Below, piece by piece: positions 14,130 to 28,180 of a stretch of 64,000 nt of DNA (its first letter is position 1; every line of letters starts with the position of its first letter). The DNA lies in assembly GCF_037038585.1 (NCBI RefSeq), contig NC_092521.1, positions 68,368,898 through 68,432,897 of the forward strand. The letters run 5' to 3'. A model generated the notes under the pieces. It was given only the letters and a program-made list of their open reading frames with translations. It had not been told where the DNA came from and made no database searches. Made by a program: the position numbers and the translations under genes. The DNA is from Patagioenas fasciata (taxonomy: Eukaryota > Chordata > Aves > Columbiformes > Columbidae).

Positions 14130-14700
14130 CGTTGTGCTGTGCCAAGCACAGTATCAGTCCTTGCAAAAGACCATGAGAAACACATTTGATGATGGATCTC
14201 TTTTGTCAAATACCTGTGTTATATGTCAGCTAGCCAGACTTTAACCTATAAAACTTGTCTTATTGACACAGTATCATGATAGTTGCTTTTTTTTTTTTCA
14301 TTTTTTTGTTTGGCTTTTTGGGGGTTTTGTTTTGTTAATCAAAACAGCACATTGAACAAGTCAAATGCCTTTAGAATGTCTAAGTACATCACACCTACTG
14401 GTTTTCCATATCAGCTGTATTTATCAGCATCAAAAAACAAGAGCAAGTTTGTTTAACAAAAAACTGTTTTCCATGAAACCATGCTGGCCAGTATTAATTC
14501 TACTCTAATGTTTTTTGGTTATTTATGAACTATGACCACAGGATGTTCTTTTAATTTACCACAGCATGAAACCCACACTACCATTTCATAAGCCTTGTCG
14601 CGCACTCCCTTGGAGTCTCAGGGCAACATGAGGTGCACTCTTTTGTCCTGGAATTTCCCCCAGTAAACATGGCTGAGGACACATAATTTCTTTGCTCTCT
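14130..14700 (-). mobile_element. ancient CR1-clade LINE, decayed reverse-transcriptase fragment
   Basis: Conceptual minus-strand translation gives three RT blocks in the right order. The first is NTGQHGFMENSFLLNKLAL (14495 down to 14442), which lines up with QSGFIKGKSCLTNFIAF of the younger CR1 at the right end of this window. The second is GVMYLDILKAFDLFN (14398 down to about 14351), which lines up with VVYLDFSKVFGTVSH and carries the YLD-x-x-KAFD catalytic-Asp motif A. The third is HGLLQGLIL (14175 down to 14149), which lines up with SGVPQGSVL. The frame shifts between the first two blocks, and stops occur between the second and third, so the copy is dead. The segment above 14,500 continues the homology more weakly. 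Divergence is far greater than in the CR1 at 63 kb, so this is a much older insertion, of the CR1/L3 clade. Confidence 0.72.
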
Positions 14701-17700
14701 TATTTTGGGTCAAAAAATTCCTTATCTAAAAAGGTCTCTGGTCACATAAGTTTAACTTCAACATCCAGAGCAGACTGCCTAAAATAGAGGAAGCTTCTTG
14801 CAAGACAAGAGTTAAGTATGTGCAGTTGTTTGCAGGATCAGGACCAATGTTGTCAGTAATTGACTTTATCTTCACTCACTCACAAAACAAAACAAAAAAG
14901 ATAATATACATGTTTATTTTATAAGCTAAAAATGTAATTCACTGAGGAGTTTTTAAACCCTACCTTTATTGTTCTATGCTGCTGCTCCTCTTTTAATGAC
15001 CTGAATTCCGTTTTTCACTCTGTTTTGGCAATTTTCTAAATGAAAGGAGTTTCAACAGGGATAATAAAGATTACTGAAAATAATGGAATGACACTTTTGA
15101 TTTCTCAATAAATCATTTTTGTGAATAAAGTGGACTCAAAATCTCTCACATCATTGGTTTATTTAAAAGTGCTATATTTTGGAAAACATTGGCTATCTGT
15201 ACAGTAACTAACTCACTATAGCAACAACTAAGATGAGGGCTTTGAAATCCAACTATGATATACTTTGGATATGAGCAATACATTACTACTACTCAGTCAT
15301 TATAGTGGCTGATATTTTCCACTTTAAATTCTTGCAACACATCGTGAATTTTTTTTCTGGTATTCTAAAAATTAATTCATAGCCAAAATTTTATTTTAAA
15401 AAATATCAGAAGAGACAATAATTGACATAGTACAACAAATCCCTACTTGATTCATTAAGGTTTCGAAAGAAATCTTTTCAAGAGAAGTGTGGCTTTCAAA
15501 AAGGTCTGTGTTTCTGTGGGTGCAATTTTGAACATCAAGTGAGCTTCAGAATATGAAGGCTCAATGTGCAAAATGATTCCACAATTATTTTCAATGTTTC
15601 ACCGGTTTTAGAGAAAAGATATTATTAACCTCAAAAGCAGTCATACAGATGAACAGTTTCAAAAACTGGAACAATTAGTAGGTTTTCTTTTGTGATCCTT
15701 TTTCCAATAAAGTACATAATTTAAGTGTACTTTCAAAAAGAAACAATTCAAAAGCCTCCTTTTCTCCCTGTGAGCAACAAATTCAAAACAAATACCATGT
15801 AAAATCAGTCTAGATACACTTGTAGTCATAACGTCTCTATTATTAAGCAGGCAGAGCTGCCATGTATGAAATACTGAGAGTCCAAAACTGGAGCTGCACA
15901 CCTTCTGACAAAGAACTACTCTACTGCTTTTGCTATTGTCTTTGAGGTTGCTAAATCACCCAGTTTCAAGAATTTCCTATGAATAGAATAAGTACTATTA
16001 TTATCAGGAATATTACTTATGTTCTGATATTAAATTTTAAACTGTGGATGTCTTAAAAGCAAATAAAGCTCTTTTCTCCTTCCCTGAGAAAAGAAAAAAA
16101 TTAACTACAAAAAAAAAAAAATTGGAAACCTTATTTAGGTTCCTTGGATTTAATTTTTTCTGATTTCATGGGGGGAGGAAGGAGAGAATCTCACTAGCAC
16201 TGGTAATTGCATAAATGCTGTGGAAAAAAAAGAGAATGGATGAATAAAATAATTCAAGCAGTGACGTTTACTACCTGGACCAGATTAGTTTGCAGCAAAT
16301 CTAATTTGCATGAGATAACATTAAATATAGGGGAAAATGTAACTAATGTCCAGAACAGCTTATAGATGTATAGCTCAACTACCAGTAAAAGAGTGCAAAT
16401 AAGTGAAAATAAGGAAATTATTATTTATGGGCTTTATATTTTAAAAAGAAGTAATTTTGTAGATGTTACTTTTCATCTTGATTTAATTTCCTTTCCTCCT
16501 GTCTTGGATTGCTTTTACAGTGTGGAAGTTTGCCTCTTCCAGCAGATGACCTAAGCAGCTTGTGGGCAGGTATTTTTATCCATTGTAAAGTTCCATGCAT
16601 TTTATTAGAAATTAAAGTGATATTATGGATAATCTCAATAGTGGTGAAATCTCAACACCTCTGAGAGATCAGCCAAGGTGTACTTCTGATGCACTTACAA
16701 GATTACTTATTCATCATGGCTCTATTGAATACAATAAAAAATAAGGTGCATTATGTTAGAAAGCATTTTATTGTCTTTTTCTGTATCTCATTCTATGCCT
16801 AAACTAGTAAATGGACTTCTTTCTAATGACATAGCCATGTTATTATCAAAGTGCATATTGTACTGCCCAAGATGAAAGCAGCATGTTTGGAAATTCAATT
16901 ACAAATTCTTTCAATCAAAAATACTGTGAATGCATTTGAATATTTTTTGACCTAAAAGAATTAAAACTACAGGTATACTATGTATTTAACATGTAGCTGC
17001 TTTTTTCAGCTTTCCATTTATTTCTAGGTTCACCTGAAAACACAGCTAAGTCAAATTCAAGTAACTTTGGCAGTTCTGAACATAACATTACTTTTCCACA
17101 ATAGGAAAAACTACTCACTTTTTGCATATGGTGCCCATGAATAAAACACTTGAGACACTAACTGTTCAACCCAGAATTTGAAATTTATCTGTCGTTGTCA
17201 GGGATGGCGATTCTGTATTGCACAAATTGAAGAAGAAAAGGAATAAAAGAAGGCAAGCATGAAGGAAGCTTGCTTTTCTTCAAATGCCAACATACAAAAT
17301 TGAAGCTGAAGTGAACACCTATTTGGAGAAGTAAATGTGCAAAAGTAACCATCTGAAGTTTCAGCTACAAGCGATGGCCACAGCAATATGTTCAGTCTTA
17401 GAGAAAAACTACAACCTTCCACCTGCTAGCCCTGCCAAATTCAAATAGGATGGATGGACAGGCCACATGCTTCTCCTCCTCACTGGTAATAATGCTCCTG
17501 CAAGCCAGATTAGTCTCTCAATTACATTTCTTCAGCTCCTCATAATGCTTTCTATGAGATCCTTGATAACATCTTTGAGTCCATGGCTTCTTGAAAGTTT
17601 GTCCTTTCACCAAAAAAAAAAAAAAAAAGAAAGAAAACTTTTGCCTTGGTCCTGAAGACAGTAGCAGACTATCCATTCACTTTTCACACTCAAAAAAGTT

Positions 17701-18302
17701 GTAAAATAAGCATTTTAAGTCATGATTCACATGACCTACTTTAGACGTCTTTTGTAAAAGGACATGATCTGATCACCTAGGGGTGCACATTTCTGTCCTT
17801 TAAGAGAGACCAAATATGAGGAGTGCAGAGGCTTACATGAATACCATCCTACTTGTGTCTGATGACATTTGAGAAGGAAGAGTCAGACAAAAACAAGCAC
17901 TGAAGGAGTTTAAAAGAAGCAGACCAATCAGAGAAAACAGACACTCAAAGTAATAAAGATCATTAGCTACAACATGGAACAGATAGGCAGCAGCAGGAGA
18001 CGAAGAAATGTGATTTTGCAGATGTTGATTCTTTCAAAGACTCCCCAGCAATGCTTCCTCAAAATGCTCCTCAGAAAAACTACTTGCTGTTTTTAGGTGG
18101 TTGCTTCAGCACAAGTTCCATCATGGGTCTGGCACATGAGAACGATGTGGGAGAAGCCGTGAAAGAGGGGAATACATACTTCTCTTTCAAAAGATTTGGC
18201 TTCTGAAAAAAAAAGGAGGGACCACAGGCTCCTCAGTTCTCTGAAAGTACCTGGTATTCAACCAGACTACTGTCTGGAAAGGTGGATCCTCTTTATCCTG
18301 CC

Positions 18303-18303
<1 letters not shown>

Positions 18304-18333
<30 letters not shown>
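18304..18333. repeat. poly-A run (30 A)
   Basis: Thirty uninterrupted A are followed by one G and six more A. It is the longest homopolymer in the window. No retroposed body is recognisable upstream. Confidence 0.9.
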
Positions 18334-18335
<2 letters not shown>

Positions 18336-21300
18336 AAAAAACCATGCATATCCTCTGTGAAATATCTGCCCATTCTTCTGGTGGCACTGTGTAGAGCACA
18401 AAGCCAGCAGAAGGCCCTCAGTCCTCCGGATTTTATGCCCTCAGCATCAACCTCCTTAGAAATTTCCTTTCCGCTTCAGCAGTACTGTTTTTAACTGCTC
18501 CCACTTAGATTCCTCTTTTAGGATGCAGCTCTGTATTTCTCTGCCTGATCTGAAAGGATGCTAATGGAGTAGACAGGGTATAAGGGTGCTCTGATTCCTC
18601 TCAGTGTGGTTTACCTCAATTTCCTCAGTGCTCGACACCTCACAGCTTACCTAGTTTTTCATAATCTTCCCTGATGGTAACTAATCCAAATAATCATCTG
18701 CTGCAGATTTTGTCATCCCACTACTTACCAGCATAAAAGAATTTGTTAAAACAACACTGAACTTTGCATTAAATGTCGGGGCACCTCCCTGTTAACCATG
18801 TGCCATCATAGAAACATGCTATTTTTACTGGTCAATTTAACTGGTTTTCAAGCCAGGCAATAGCAAAAATAGTTTCCATAGCAGAACTAGCTTGTTCCTT
18901 TAGCAGCTCATAAGGAGATTCTGAAAATCTAAGGGAAAAATAGCTGTAGCTATGAAAGTCAAACACATTAGAATCTGAAAAACTCATTTAAAAAAAAAAA
19001 AAGGGGGGGTGGGGAAGAGCTGCAATGTAAATTAGTTCTTGCTCTCTCCAAAACCACCGTCTTAAATTTCTCCTTGTCCACTACCAGTAGGTGCAAAGTA
19101 AGCAGGAAGTCAACAGAACAAAGGTTTGATTAATGTAAAATGAGCTATTATATTGCACACATCTTTCAGATTTTAATCTCAGTGTTTGTTTTCTTCTGGA
19201 TCTAAAAGCCAGCCACATCGCTGAAAGAAAAGTCTGTTTGGATGGACCACTTGTCCCCTGAACTTCTCTACCTACTACAGTGTTTTCTTGAAAACTGCTG
19301 CACTTGACACAACAGTAAGGCTTGGGCTGTACTTTAAGGAGCAGGATAAGAGACATATATGTAACACATCATGGTCCTCTAATGGAACAGATACAGCATG
19401 AGTACATTCTGCATTTCACCCAGTTCTACTCACCATATCTCAGAAAAGAATAATGCAAAAGAAGACTTAATGAATATCATTGGATGTTCAGAAACCATCT
19501 CATGTTCTTCTTGAACGGCCCATGGAGAACTCCAAAAAAATCCAAGCCCTGCTGAGGGCAATGATGTTAGTGAGTAGCAAAGGTTTCATTCCAGCACCTT
19601 TTGTAAATAATGTTTTTGAAGAATTTCACAGACACAGCATTCCTCATATGCTGTGCGACTGCAATACCATCCTGACAATAGCTGCACCTGAGAGACAGCA
19701 AGATTAAGTATTTCTACTCTTTTCAGTATCTGAGCAACAAAACCAGTAAAGCATCATTGGCTCCACTAGAGAGAGCTCTTGTGCTGACATAATTATATTA
19801 ATAAACATAATTACTTATTTGAAATCAGTGTAATTATCTACGGAGGAACATGTGTTACACACACAGGAGGAATTAGCAGAATCTGGTGTTGGATGACCAG
19901 TGCTTCTGTGACTTACCAAATACGTGCTGCAAGATGTTCCCTTTGTGCTCACCTTTGGAAAGTGTTTAGATATAATGTTTTCTATTTGCATGAAGACCTT
20001 GTCAAATTACCCTGGCTGTGGAAAAAAAAAAAAAGAAAAAAAAAAACACAACGACAACACCACCACAGACTCTGGCCCAAAACTAAATTATGTCCTCCTA
20101 TTGGGTGTTTTCAGCTTTCTTGTCTTGAAGATCAGTGCTCAGCATAATTTCAGATATTTCCAAACTGTTAGAGTGACTATAATCCAATTAGAATTTCATT
20201 GAGAATAAGCTATCGAATGGGGGCATAGTTGGGTTCAAGTTCAATATGCTGAGGTGGGTCTTACAAAGCCCTGGGTACACATAGAGCTACGGCAGACAGA
20301 ATTTGGATCCCTGCTCTGAGCTCTTTCAAGCTAAAACACACCAAGTATTATCACTGAAGGAGTAGGAAGAGATTAGGAAAGTTTTGACCTAATCCCACGG
20401 GGGTTTATATTTTAGTCATAATCACTCATCTGTCCTAATCCTACAAAGTGGCTTAATACAGAAGAACGGAAAGAGAGCTACTGAAGCATGCACAAAAGGT
20501 ACAGAGGACTATTGATTGAAGGAACTAAGCTTCCATTTCTACTCTGTTTCCCACTGCAATTTTTGTATCTAGTTTTATGCTTTAAAATCTTAATTTCTTT
20601 GTTGAAAATGCACAGATTGGTTTTGCTATTTTTAATGGATGTTTGGGGAAGAAGAACTGAATCGTAGCCTTACTTACCTGAAATATCCTGACTTCAGTAA
20701 TACTTTGGTAGATAACCACATCTAAGACTGAACATACATGATCTAAAAAGCAAAAAATTTTGCATGCCTTCTTACCATATAGTACACCAGAAGTCCATCT
20801 CAGTCTCTCCAATAAATCTGTAACTTTTTGATCAATAATAGAGTACTGTTCTATCAAAGGAAGCGTTAAATTACCAATGCACTTTACTCCCCTCACCCCC
20901 ACCTTCATCATTGCTTCCTCAGTTCTCACCACATTTCTTGGAGCTGAAAGGCTGCTTAACCCATGGCATCCCACTCGTTCTGTTATTTGGTCAACTCCTA
21001 CTCACCACAGTGAAGACTTTGGGGAGTCATCATATCACAAGCCTGTCTTCAAAGTTAAATACACAAGTGCTTTGGGTATCTTATTTCCAATCGAATCTAA
21101 TATGTTCCCCTAATAGGTACAGACACTGTAAAACAAGCACTCTTACTATTTTTTTTTTAACTGGGTTATTAGAGATTTCTCTAGTGCATTGGCACAAAAC
21201 ATAAATTTATTTGGCTGATTGCTTCTGCTCCTGTCTCCTCTTTTAAGAAGCATTAGCAACACATATTGCATATATCAGTCCATATATTCCAGTGCGCAAA

Positions 21301-24300
21301 AAGCATAGCATTTTCCCTGGCTCTGTATATGAACATACAAGAAAGTAACAGGAAGTTACATACATCTAATTATTAAATAATTGCTAGAATTTTCAGTTTG
21401 CTTTGTAAGGAATTTTCCGCAAGTACCCACTGAGATTCAGCATTCAGCATTTATATATATCACAGGGTCTTTCATTCAGATAGCTATTAATCTGATGAGT
21501 TCTTCTAATCTACGGATCAGAAAAGAAAAACCAAAGTCCTTTTTTCTATGTTTCTACTACGCACTAAATGGCATAATCTTGTTGCTTTGTGAAATTAGCA
21601 GTAAAGATCCCTGTGCAAAACAAACCCTGACATGTACTGTACATGAGTTACAGTAAGACAGCTACCTAATCATAGAAAACCAGGTCATATATTCCCAGCT
21701 ACGATACGGATGGTTCCTGCTTCATGGGGTTGCTTTGTTGACAGCTGTTACACAGACAGAATTTGCATCTTCCTTATTTAATAGGAGAGTTTTTCACCTT
21801 AATACCTTTAAATACTAATCAAGTTACAGTAAATAGTAATATTAAATGCAACTTAAAGGAGAGCTTCAGATAGAGGGTTATCCACCAAAGAGTCAAATGT
21901 GAGAAGTACCAGCTTATTATTCATCCAATAGGTCAGTCCTTCATTTTCCAGTCTCAACAAATCATTCTGGGAAACTGCAGACTTAAAGGGTTTCAACCAC
22001 ACAGTGATTCAGTACTTTGGAATGGAATATGCTGACGAAGAAGGCAAACCAATAACAAAATGCATTCAAAGGTAACTTGCCTTTTTTTCATACACCCCAA
22101 ATAGGGAATTACCTATTTTCTGAGTGTTTAAATAGTTTCCTCCGTGTTCCCTCAAATTTCACTGCAAGAATCAAAATGCTGGTACAAAACAAGCTGTCAA
22201 CTCATTTTCTAAGTCAAGGTAGAGCAGTTAACATTCCAAAACCACTAAAGAAAGACGCTGATACCACATTTGATAAAAGTGACAGTGCTTGACCTCTTCC
22301 AGAACTTTGTAACACTGTCACCCTTTATTGAAGATAGATGCCGGAGCACAATACAGAATATTAACAACATGTCAATTCTTTCAGCTTCAGACAATAAAAC
22401 ATTTTTTTTAAGGCCTGAGATTTTCGTTTTGTTTTTACATTGTGAATCATAGTTTATCTTGGTTTTGTCATCTTTTTGGAGTGTTTGTTTATGACCAGCT
22501 GCTGAGGTGAAACTGTAAACCTGGCTTTTTCTGATAATGTATTGTTATAAAGTGGCTGTTCATGAGTTAGGGAAAGAGACTTAGTCCTAACAGAAAATAG
22601 TTAATTGACTTCAGTGCATGTAAAATAGATTGCAAAATGTAACAAATAGTATTTCACTAAAATTTATTTAAATGTTTGATATAAGCAAATCAGGTGTGGT
22701 TTTACTGATTCTTTTTCCCAGCAGGTCTCAAAATTTTAGTAAAACTTTATTTTCCCTTGCAAATTAGTGGCCATTTGACATAAATATTGCATGTACTGAA
22801 CTCTGAGACACACACTTTTATTTTGATTCTTAAAATATCAGAATATTTTAAAAGTTAAAATTGTGTGCTATCTATTTATAATGTGAAATAGATACAAAAA
22901 GAAAAGAACTATTGAAAAGATTTGCTGAACCATTTCTGTACTTAAATGTTCATCAAACTGTTAAAAAAAAAAATCTTCATTTCTTTTGAGTGTGAGTACT
23001 TTGAGCACACCATGTCATCTCTAATGGAAAAGTCAGGTCATTTACTCAGGTATGATGCACTCGCTACTGAAAAAAACATGATGATTTGTCTCTTTTTATT
23101 ACATATTATTCAGATAATGCTAAATAATTAAGTTATTTAGAATTGTGGAACTTGTGACGTTAACAAAGTAAACAGAGATGGTAAGAGGGAAGGATTTGGA
23201 ATATTTTTTACTTGGACGCTTACTATCCCAAAAGATTTCACAAAAGAAGTTGGAAAGATACAAATAATTTTCAAACCAGTTAAAACATCATTCAGTTAAA
23301 CAGTGAAATTTTGTGATGTTATTCTAAGAGCATTATAAGCAAAAAGACAGCATATGATTTAATTACACATCGGAGTTAATTTCCAGATCCTTTATAGCTG
23401 AAGTTACTTTATAATCTGCAGATGACTTCATCATTTAACTACAGAAATTACCTTGTCATAGAAAGATTAAATGAAAAACACAACGAAGGCAGGATTCAGC
23501 TCTTGACTCTAACGTCACTTTATGTGTTTACAGTAGATGTCTGCACGTGAGCCAGACATGGAGGGTCTCAGCTCCCTCTGAAGTAAAGGGAGATTTTTCC
23601 AATGCAGTCAACACTGTTCAGAGCCCCAAGGCAGGTTCCTGCTACTGAAGCCCACCTGGCCACCAGCTGCTGCTTCAGGGGAGCATGAATCTCCCCTGCA
23701 ACCTGTGCTATATCTGCCAGATCTTTTGGACAAAGGTGATGGCCATGGTAACTTAAACAATACTAGATGCCTACATTTAGGCAAACGAACAAGTCCCAGA
23801 ACCCCATTGACTCCGACAGGATTTAGACACTCACTCACTGGGAGCATCTCGACTATCAATAGACACTTCTGTTGGTTGTCTGAATCTGGAGCTGAATCAC
23901 ACCCACAGTTACACCTAGCACATGTAACATAGTTTTCCTTGACAAGAATACTCTCCTAACTCAAATGTTTAGTTACTAAACTGCTTTGCAGTGTAAAGTA
24001 CTGATGTTAAAATATTTTGTATACATGATTTTTTTTCTCACTTTGTATTTCTTACTCATAATTGCATCTTCTTAAATGGCATGAGTTTTCTGAGGTTGAA
24101 AATCCTTCAACTCTTATATGCTCTTAGCATACTTTTCTCTCTTTCTTACCACCTCTTGACAAAGTTGTGCATGCCTCACTTTCATACTCTGTCCCCATAA
24201 ACCAATTTTGTTTCCCATTTTTTCCATTCGGATTACTTTTCTTGTTCTCTAAATTTCTCCCAGGGTCTTTTTAGCAATGTGAAATTCAGAACTGGAACAA

Positions 24301-27300
24301 TATCAGTTGCCACCAACAAAGCTGCGTAAAGTGTTGTTTTTACCTGGGAACTCTTCCAGGGCAGAAAACAAAATGCAGTAATAAGAGGCGACAAAAAGCT
24401 GATGGTAACTGACATGCCAACTGTATTACAATCATCCATGCTCTGAATCTTTGTCTTTCCAAATTGGCAGGGTCTATAGGAAAGCAATTTTAATTCCTAA
24501 GAAGAACAGATTGCCTTAAAAGTAATTTGTATCTACTCTCTGCAGGAAATCTGTTAAAAAAAATCTTCATTCTTTTCAGAGATAATTTTCCCAGTTTCCC
24601 TTAGTTTTCTTTACCCTCATAAACTGTAATTATGTGGCATGGCAAAAAGACTGTATTTAATCATTGACCCACAATATACTAAAGTATCCAAGGTAAAATT
24701 TTTAAAGCTTGTGCATGATTCAGAAACCAAACTCAAATATTCAGAAATTAATATGACGCTATCAGTATTTTGACACAGATGCATGCAAACTTAAGAGATT
24801 TTTTAAAATTACCTAATTTCTGTTGCTTTCCGTAGGAATTCAAAAGCTTCAGGCTTTTGAAAACCCCGTTATATACGAATAGTCCCATGAGGTAATTTAC
24901 AGCACCACATTTTGTATCAAGAGGCCACTACTTCACAAATAGAGATTCTCTGCTGTCTGACTATTAAAGAGGCAACTGTGACCAGACTCCTTTTCCTGGC
25001 TATATTCAGCAAAAATATAACCATTTTACATCTGAAATGACGATCACAGAACTTTATTGACATTTCTAGATCAGAACATTGAAGTGAAATTTATCTAAAA
25101 CCACATCTTTGAATTTATTCTCAGACTGAAAACTCATGCACATTTTAGAGATTTATTTTTAAATGCTCTTGTTGTTCTTCTCAATGGGTTCTAAGATCTA
25201 CTTTTAGGTGAATTTTAAGACACTGCTTTTCATCTGTGCCCTGATTTGCCTTTTCTACCAGAGACACTGTATGTCTTCTCAGAACACATTCCTGCATTTG
25301 AGACCTGTGGCTAACTTTGATTTCAAACAGAAAAGGTGCAATCAGTGTTTTCTCTTCAAAGACAACTTCACTTTGGAGTTAATATCCTCCATTGGCCCAG
25401 AACAACCAAAGACTGTGAGTTCCTTCTGTTTAAGGCAGGCCTAGAGTAAGACCTTTAGACTTTACATAACAATAATTTCTAATTTCAAAAATACCAGCTG
25501 ATGGCTATTGTTAAAGGCAGTGACCCAGGAAACACATTACTATTTTGGCTTTGTGATTATTCCTGTACTGTGCTCCTCACATAAACAATAGAGCTAATAT
25601 TGGAACTCTTTTAAAAATGCAGGGAAATTATTAATTAATATGTCTATTAATTATTTGGGAAAAGGTGAAGTCCAAGGTGGCATATTCAGAGATGTCAAAA
25701 TAATTTAGGTTACTGAAAACCAGAAGAAGAATTGTGTGGAATTCCAGAGGCACTTTAAGAGATAGACGACTGTGAAGCCTGACTGCAGTTAAAACTCCAT
25801 GTTAACAAAGGCATGTTAATGTACAGTGGGAGGTAAAACATTCAATATGATCTGAGTTGACGATACACCTTCATGAGCTCTAAGTGAATGGCAATCATTT
25901 GGGAGTCAGGCATAGGAGAAAATGAGTCGTTGGCATCTCCATTAACAATTATTAATTATTTGTGGATTTGGGGGACTAAATTTTAAAATATATTAAAAAC
26001 TGGATTAAAATAATGCCTGAAAAATTATATGCCATCATCAACCAGATTAATTTGGTTTGTATTAATGGTTCATAAGCCATTTTATTCCCTTGCACACATT
26101 TCTTTTGTCATTTCTATAATACATTCACCTTTTCAACATCTGTTTTAAAATTTGATTGGAAGATCTTCCAGGCAAGAGCTCTGTGTTTCCACAGTATGCA
26201 GCCCACAGGAACCTTGTGCAGTCTGGAGGCTTGTGGACACCAAAACACTACAAATTAACACATACTACTAGAGACCAGTAGTATGCTTTCATGTTGAATG
26301 TTGTGTTTAATTCTAGTAACCTCATTTAAAATAAATAATACAGTGCAAATGGAAGGTATTCATGGGACATGATTGTGAATGTAAGGGTTTTTCATGAAAT
26401 GACAGCTTTTAGGGATCAGGATTCTTTCCTTTGGAGAGGAAACATGTCAGAGGTAAATAAAATAATGCATGCAGAGGTAAGAGCAAATTGTGAACTCTTA
26501 TTTGTCTCCTTCTGGAAAAAAAAAAAAAAAATCCTAAAGAAACAGCCAATAAAATTAGAGGAATGTTAAAAACCTGGAAATTGTATTTCATCCTTTCCTT
26601 GTGTGAGGGGAAGCAGAATCAATCACTGTGGTAGCATACAATTGAGCCCAACAGCTCAAAAATTTACAGGATGGAAGGGGGACATTCGGTTGCCTGAACA
26701 TGACACATAGGGACTTTAACATGATCTAAAGTATCCTAAGATGTCTGCGTGGCAAATAGGATGGAAAACCTGCAGAAGACTTACACTGTTCTGAAAGCAG
26801 GTGGAATCCAGTGGGGACACTCAGGACATCTCCATAGAATAAAAATCCCTTAAGGACAAAAAACTACATTTTTCAGTGTACAAACCAACAAGTGTCTGAT
26901 TAAAATCAGAAAAGACAATTACCTTCAAAGAAGGTTATTGTTGCAGATTACACTTAATTGATAAATAACGACCAGTGCCACAAACAGGTCATTCTTGTAT
27001 TAGCACAGTACTCTCATGTATGATTTCTTGGGGTTTCCCTGAGACCCCTGTATGAGTTGCCCAAAATTGATCTGGATTTTACTGCTTGTCATATCTTATC
27101 ATACAATTGTATCCAATTTGTTGACAGAAAATTGGACAGATATTTTTCCAAAAGGGAAGTTAACTTAATGCTACCATCAAGGATCTGGGTACAGATCTCT
27201 TTTCAAACCCTACTGGGTAGAAGAAAACTGACTATCCTACATCACTGCCAAGAAATTAGCTTTCAGTTCTTACTACAGCAGAGGCTTAAAAATTGAGTGA

Positions 27301-28156
27301 GAGATTTCAGTACCAGTCTGCTTTGTTATTATTGTTTCTATATAAATATGGATATGGTTTGGTGTCGTCTGTTTCTTGGAGACTGGCATCTCAGATTCTT
27401 AGTACACAGCCCTCTGATCAGTTGAATATCAGGAGTGAGGTTTTTTTTCCCTACAGACTCTAGACAGCCAGAAGCCTGGTCATGATTATCAAGTCAATCA
27501 TAATAGGGGGCAAGAGTGGAGGAATACCTCTGTAAATCCAGCTTCTTCTCTGGTTGCAGAAGCAGCTAGTGAAATGGAGGGCAATTTTATGCCTGAGGAT
27601 TTTTCCCCTCAATTTGTCATTCACAAATATTGATAATGGCCACTGTCTTCTATATCCAATACGATCTATACTTGTGCAGTTAAAGCCTTTTTTATTTTTA
27701 CACCTGAGGTCTATCTTTAACCAAACTTTGCCAGGGGCTTCAAAGGAGATGCAAAATCCTTTCAGAAACAGTCCTGGGAGGTGTCCCTAGGGACTACTCC
27801 ACCAGAAAGATGAATAAAGTTTTCTGTTTTTTTGGGAAGTGTGGCAGTTTTGGGACTTTCATTTAACATGACATCAATCTGTCGTGTTTTGATGTGAAAT
27901 ATATTACCATCCTGATTTGTTCTCATACAGTAGCCTCCATTTTTTTGCCATTAGAGGCTGAGTGCACTTTTCCAGTGGATGCCAGCAGGCAAGAATCACA
28001 GCATGAAATCAGCATGTGGCAAGCTCAAAACAAGCCAAAGATGATAGTTCATACAGTGAGCACACAGGTGTTGGAACTCCTTATCACAGGATACAGCAAA
28101 TGCTGAAATGCAGAGCAAGTCAAAAAGTAATCAAAAAACTAAATGCAAGGAAATTT

Positions 28157-28180
28157 AAAAAAAAAAAAAAAAAAAAAAAT
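28157..28180. repeat. poly-A run (24 A)
   Basis: This is an uninterrupted homopolymer of 24 A. No gene or retropseudogene is recognisable next to it. Confidence 0.9.

Noticed and set aside
20582-20974. 130-codon minus-strand frame
   Set aside because: The translation has no recognisable motif and the region has no exon-like features.
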